The notes beneath the pieces were generated by a model that had not been told where the DNA came from, did not search any database, and worked only from the letters and a program-made list of their open reading frames with translations. Positions 63,106 through 64,000 of a DNA stretch of 64,000 nucleotides are shown here, in pieces. The DNA lies in the NCBI GenBank assembly GCA_902629285.1, contig CACOQN010000004.1, positions 43,032-107,031 of the forward strand. The letters run 5' to 3'. Every line of letters begins with the position of its first letter. The stretch's first letter is position 1. Source of the DNA: an uncultured Pelagibacteraceae bacterium. GTDB lineage: Bacteria > Pseudomonadota > Alphaproteobacteria > Pelagibacterales > Pelagibacteraceae. Made by a program: the position numbers and the translations under genes.

Positions 63106-64000
63106 ATTTTTAGATCTTCAATATCACTCTGACAATTAATGGTGTCAATTTTTACATTTCTATTAATTCTTTTTACCAAACCTGACAAAACTTTCCCAGG
63201 TCCAATTTCTATAAAGTGGTTTATATCATTTTCTACCATATTAATCACACTTTCTCTCCATCTTACTCTATTTTCTATTTGTTTAATTAAGAGATTTTTA
63301 AGCTCCTCTGGGTCTTTAATTTCATTGGCGGTTACATTTGAAATTAGTTTATTTTTTCCACTTTTAAAATTAAGTTTATTTAATTCTTTTGTCATAATTT
63401 TTGTTGCTTTATTCATTAAATCGCAATGGAAGGGCGCACTAACTGGAAGTTTGATATTTTTAATTGAATTATTCTTTAAAATTTCAGCTAACTTTTCTAA
63501 ATCCTCTGTTTTTCCACTTAAAACGATTTGACCTTCAGAATTATCATTTGCAATTTGCGCTTTTAACTTGTCTTTATTTTCTCTCAAAATCTTTTCAATA
63601 ACATCAACAGTTGAACCTAACACCGCAACCATTCCTCCCTGCCCTTTAGGCACAGAGTTTTGCATAGCATCTCCTCGAATTCTTAATATTTTTAAAGTAT
63701 CTGAAAAATCTAAATATCCTGCGCATGATAAAGCTGAATATTCGCCTAAAGAGTGTCCTGCAAAGTATTTTGCTTTATTTAAGTCTAATTTGAATTCATT
63801 TTTTGCAACATTAAATATTGAGTAACTTATTAAAAATATTGCCGGTTGTGTATTTGCTGTTAAATCTAATTCTTCCTTTGGTCCTTCTAAAATAAGCTTA
63901 GAGATAGAAAAATTTAGTACATCATCTGCCTGCCTAAAGAGCTCTTTTACTAAATTAAATTTATCATAAAACTCTTTTCCCATTCCCACTATTTGAGATC
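63102..64000 (-). CDS. fabD: Malonyl-CoA:ACP transacylase FabD (5' truncated)
   Basis: FabD loads malonyl groups onto ACP. The frame is open to the window end; just before GMGKEFYDKF it reads SQIV, part of the GQGSQ N-terminal motif, so roughly ten residues are missing. The active-site serine in GHSLGEYSAL and the GQIVLSG-type and FHCDLM segments are present. It leads fabD-fabG-acpP. Confidence 0.94.
   Translation of the reverse strand, partial: SQIVGMGKEFYDKFNLVKELFRQADDVLNFSISKLILEGPKEELDLTANTQPAIFLISYSIFNVAKNEFKLDLNKAKYFAGHSLGEYSALSCAGYLDFSDTLKILRIRGDAMQNSVPKGQGGMVAVLGSTVDVIEKILRENKDKLKAQIANDNSEGQIVLSGKTEDLEKLAEILKNNSIKNIKLPVSAPFHCDLMNKATKIMTKELNKLNFKSGKNKLISNVTANEIKDPEELKNLLIKQIENRVRWRESVINMVENDINHFIEIGPGKVLSGLVKRINRNVKIDTINCQSDIEDLKI

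Noticed and set aside
63139..63531. 130-aa plus-strand frame inside fabD
   Set aside because: It is antisense to conserved FabD sequence with composition typical of a shadow.
1..64000. tRNA, rRNA, CRISPR, insertion sequence or prophage
   Set aside because: No cloverleaf-like, rRNA, repeat-spacer, transposase or phage structural sequence was seen, and no spacer is large enough for an IS element.

Overview
This window looks like a chromosomal segment of a SAR11-clade (Pelagibacterales) marine alphaproteobacterium, or a close relative. The DNA is strongly A+T-rich. Genes are packed with 1-14 bp overlaps and no gene-free stretch exceeds 300 bp. Alphaproteobacterial markers are present: HdaA, an NDUFA12-type complex I accessory subunit, DUF2155, DUF1244 and an IscR-led SUF operon. 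I saw no rRNA, tRNA, CRISPR, insertion sequence or prophage. All assignments come from reading the sequence; no database search was run.

Region 1 (1-13225) handles carbohydrate/polyol uptake and use. A binding-protein ABC transporter (binding protein, two permeases, a 63-aa membrane protein, two ATPases) runs into a DhaL/DhaK-type triose/tetrose kinase, a D-2-hydroxyacid dehydrogenase and a pilin-like protein. A second module holds IolE- and IolG-like inositol catabolic enzymes next to a FrcBCA/RbsBCA-type ABC transporter. In both transporters a stem-loop plus T-run sits just after the binding-protein gene and before the permease, a likely device for making more binding protein than membrane subunits.

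Region 2 (13378-18934) is a molybdenum-cofactor and Mo-enzyme island: moaA-moaC-moaD-moaE, the methionine-sulfoxide reductase pair msrP-msrQ, an XdhC chaperone split over two genes, DUF1244, and convergent moaB. Region 3 (18948-23693) carries a TauE-like permease, a homocysteine methyltransferase-like enzyme, an EamA transporter, a YbaK domain protein, glnA with a structured leader, and an unannotated 56-aa gene.

Region 4 (23763-30965, minus strand) is an iscR-sufBCDSU-sufT-sufA operon ending in a SET-domain protein. A near-consensus type 1 IscR site lies in front of iscR. Region 5 (31103-41947) is housekeeping: a hydrolase, AnmK, TyrS, an AsmA/YhdP-like protein, RF2 with a programmed +1 frameshift, PBP1A, and an RNase E/G lacking the usual zinc-link cysteines.

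Region 6 (41940-53796) contains thiS-thiG, aroQ-accB-accC, DUF2155, NDUFA12, an orphan TSCPD-domain protein, aspS, hdaA, a DUF2066-like gene, purM-purN, ndk and pepA. Region 7 (53857-64000) is an envelope and lipid block: lptF-lptG-lptD-surA-pdxA-rsmA facing gmk-acpP-fabG-fabD. The first gene and the last gene are cut by the window edges.
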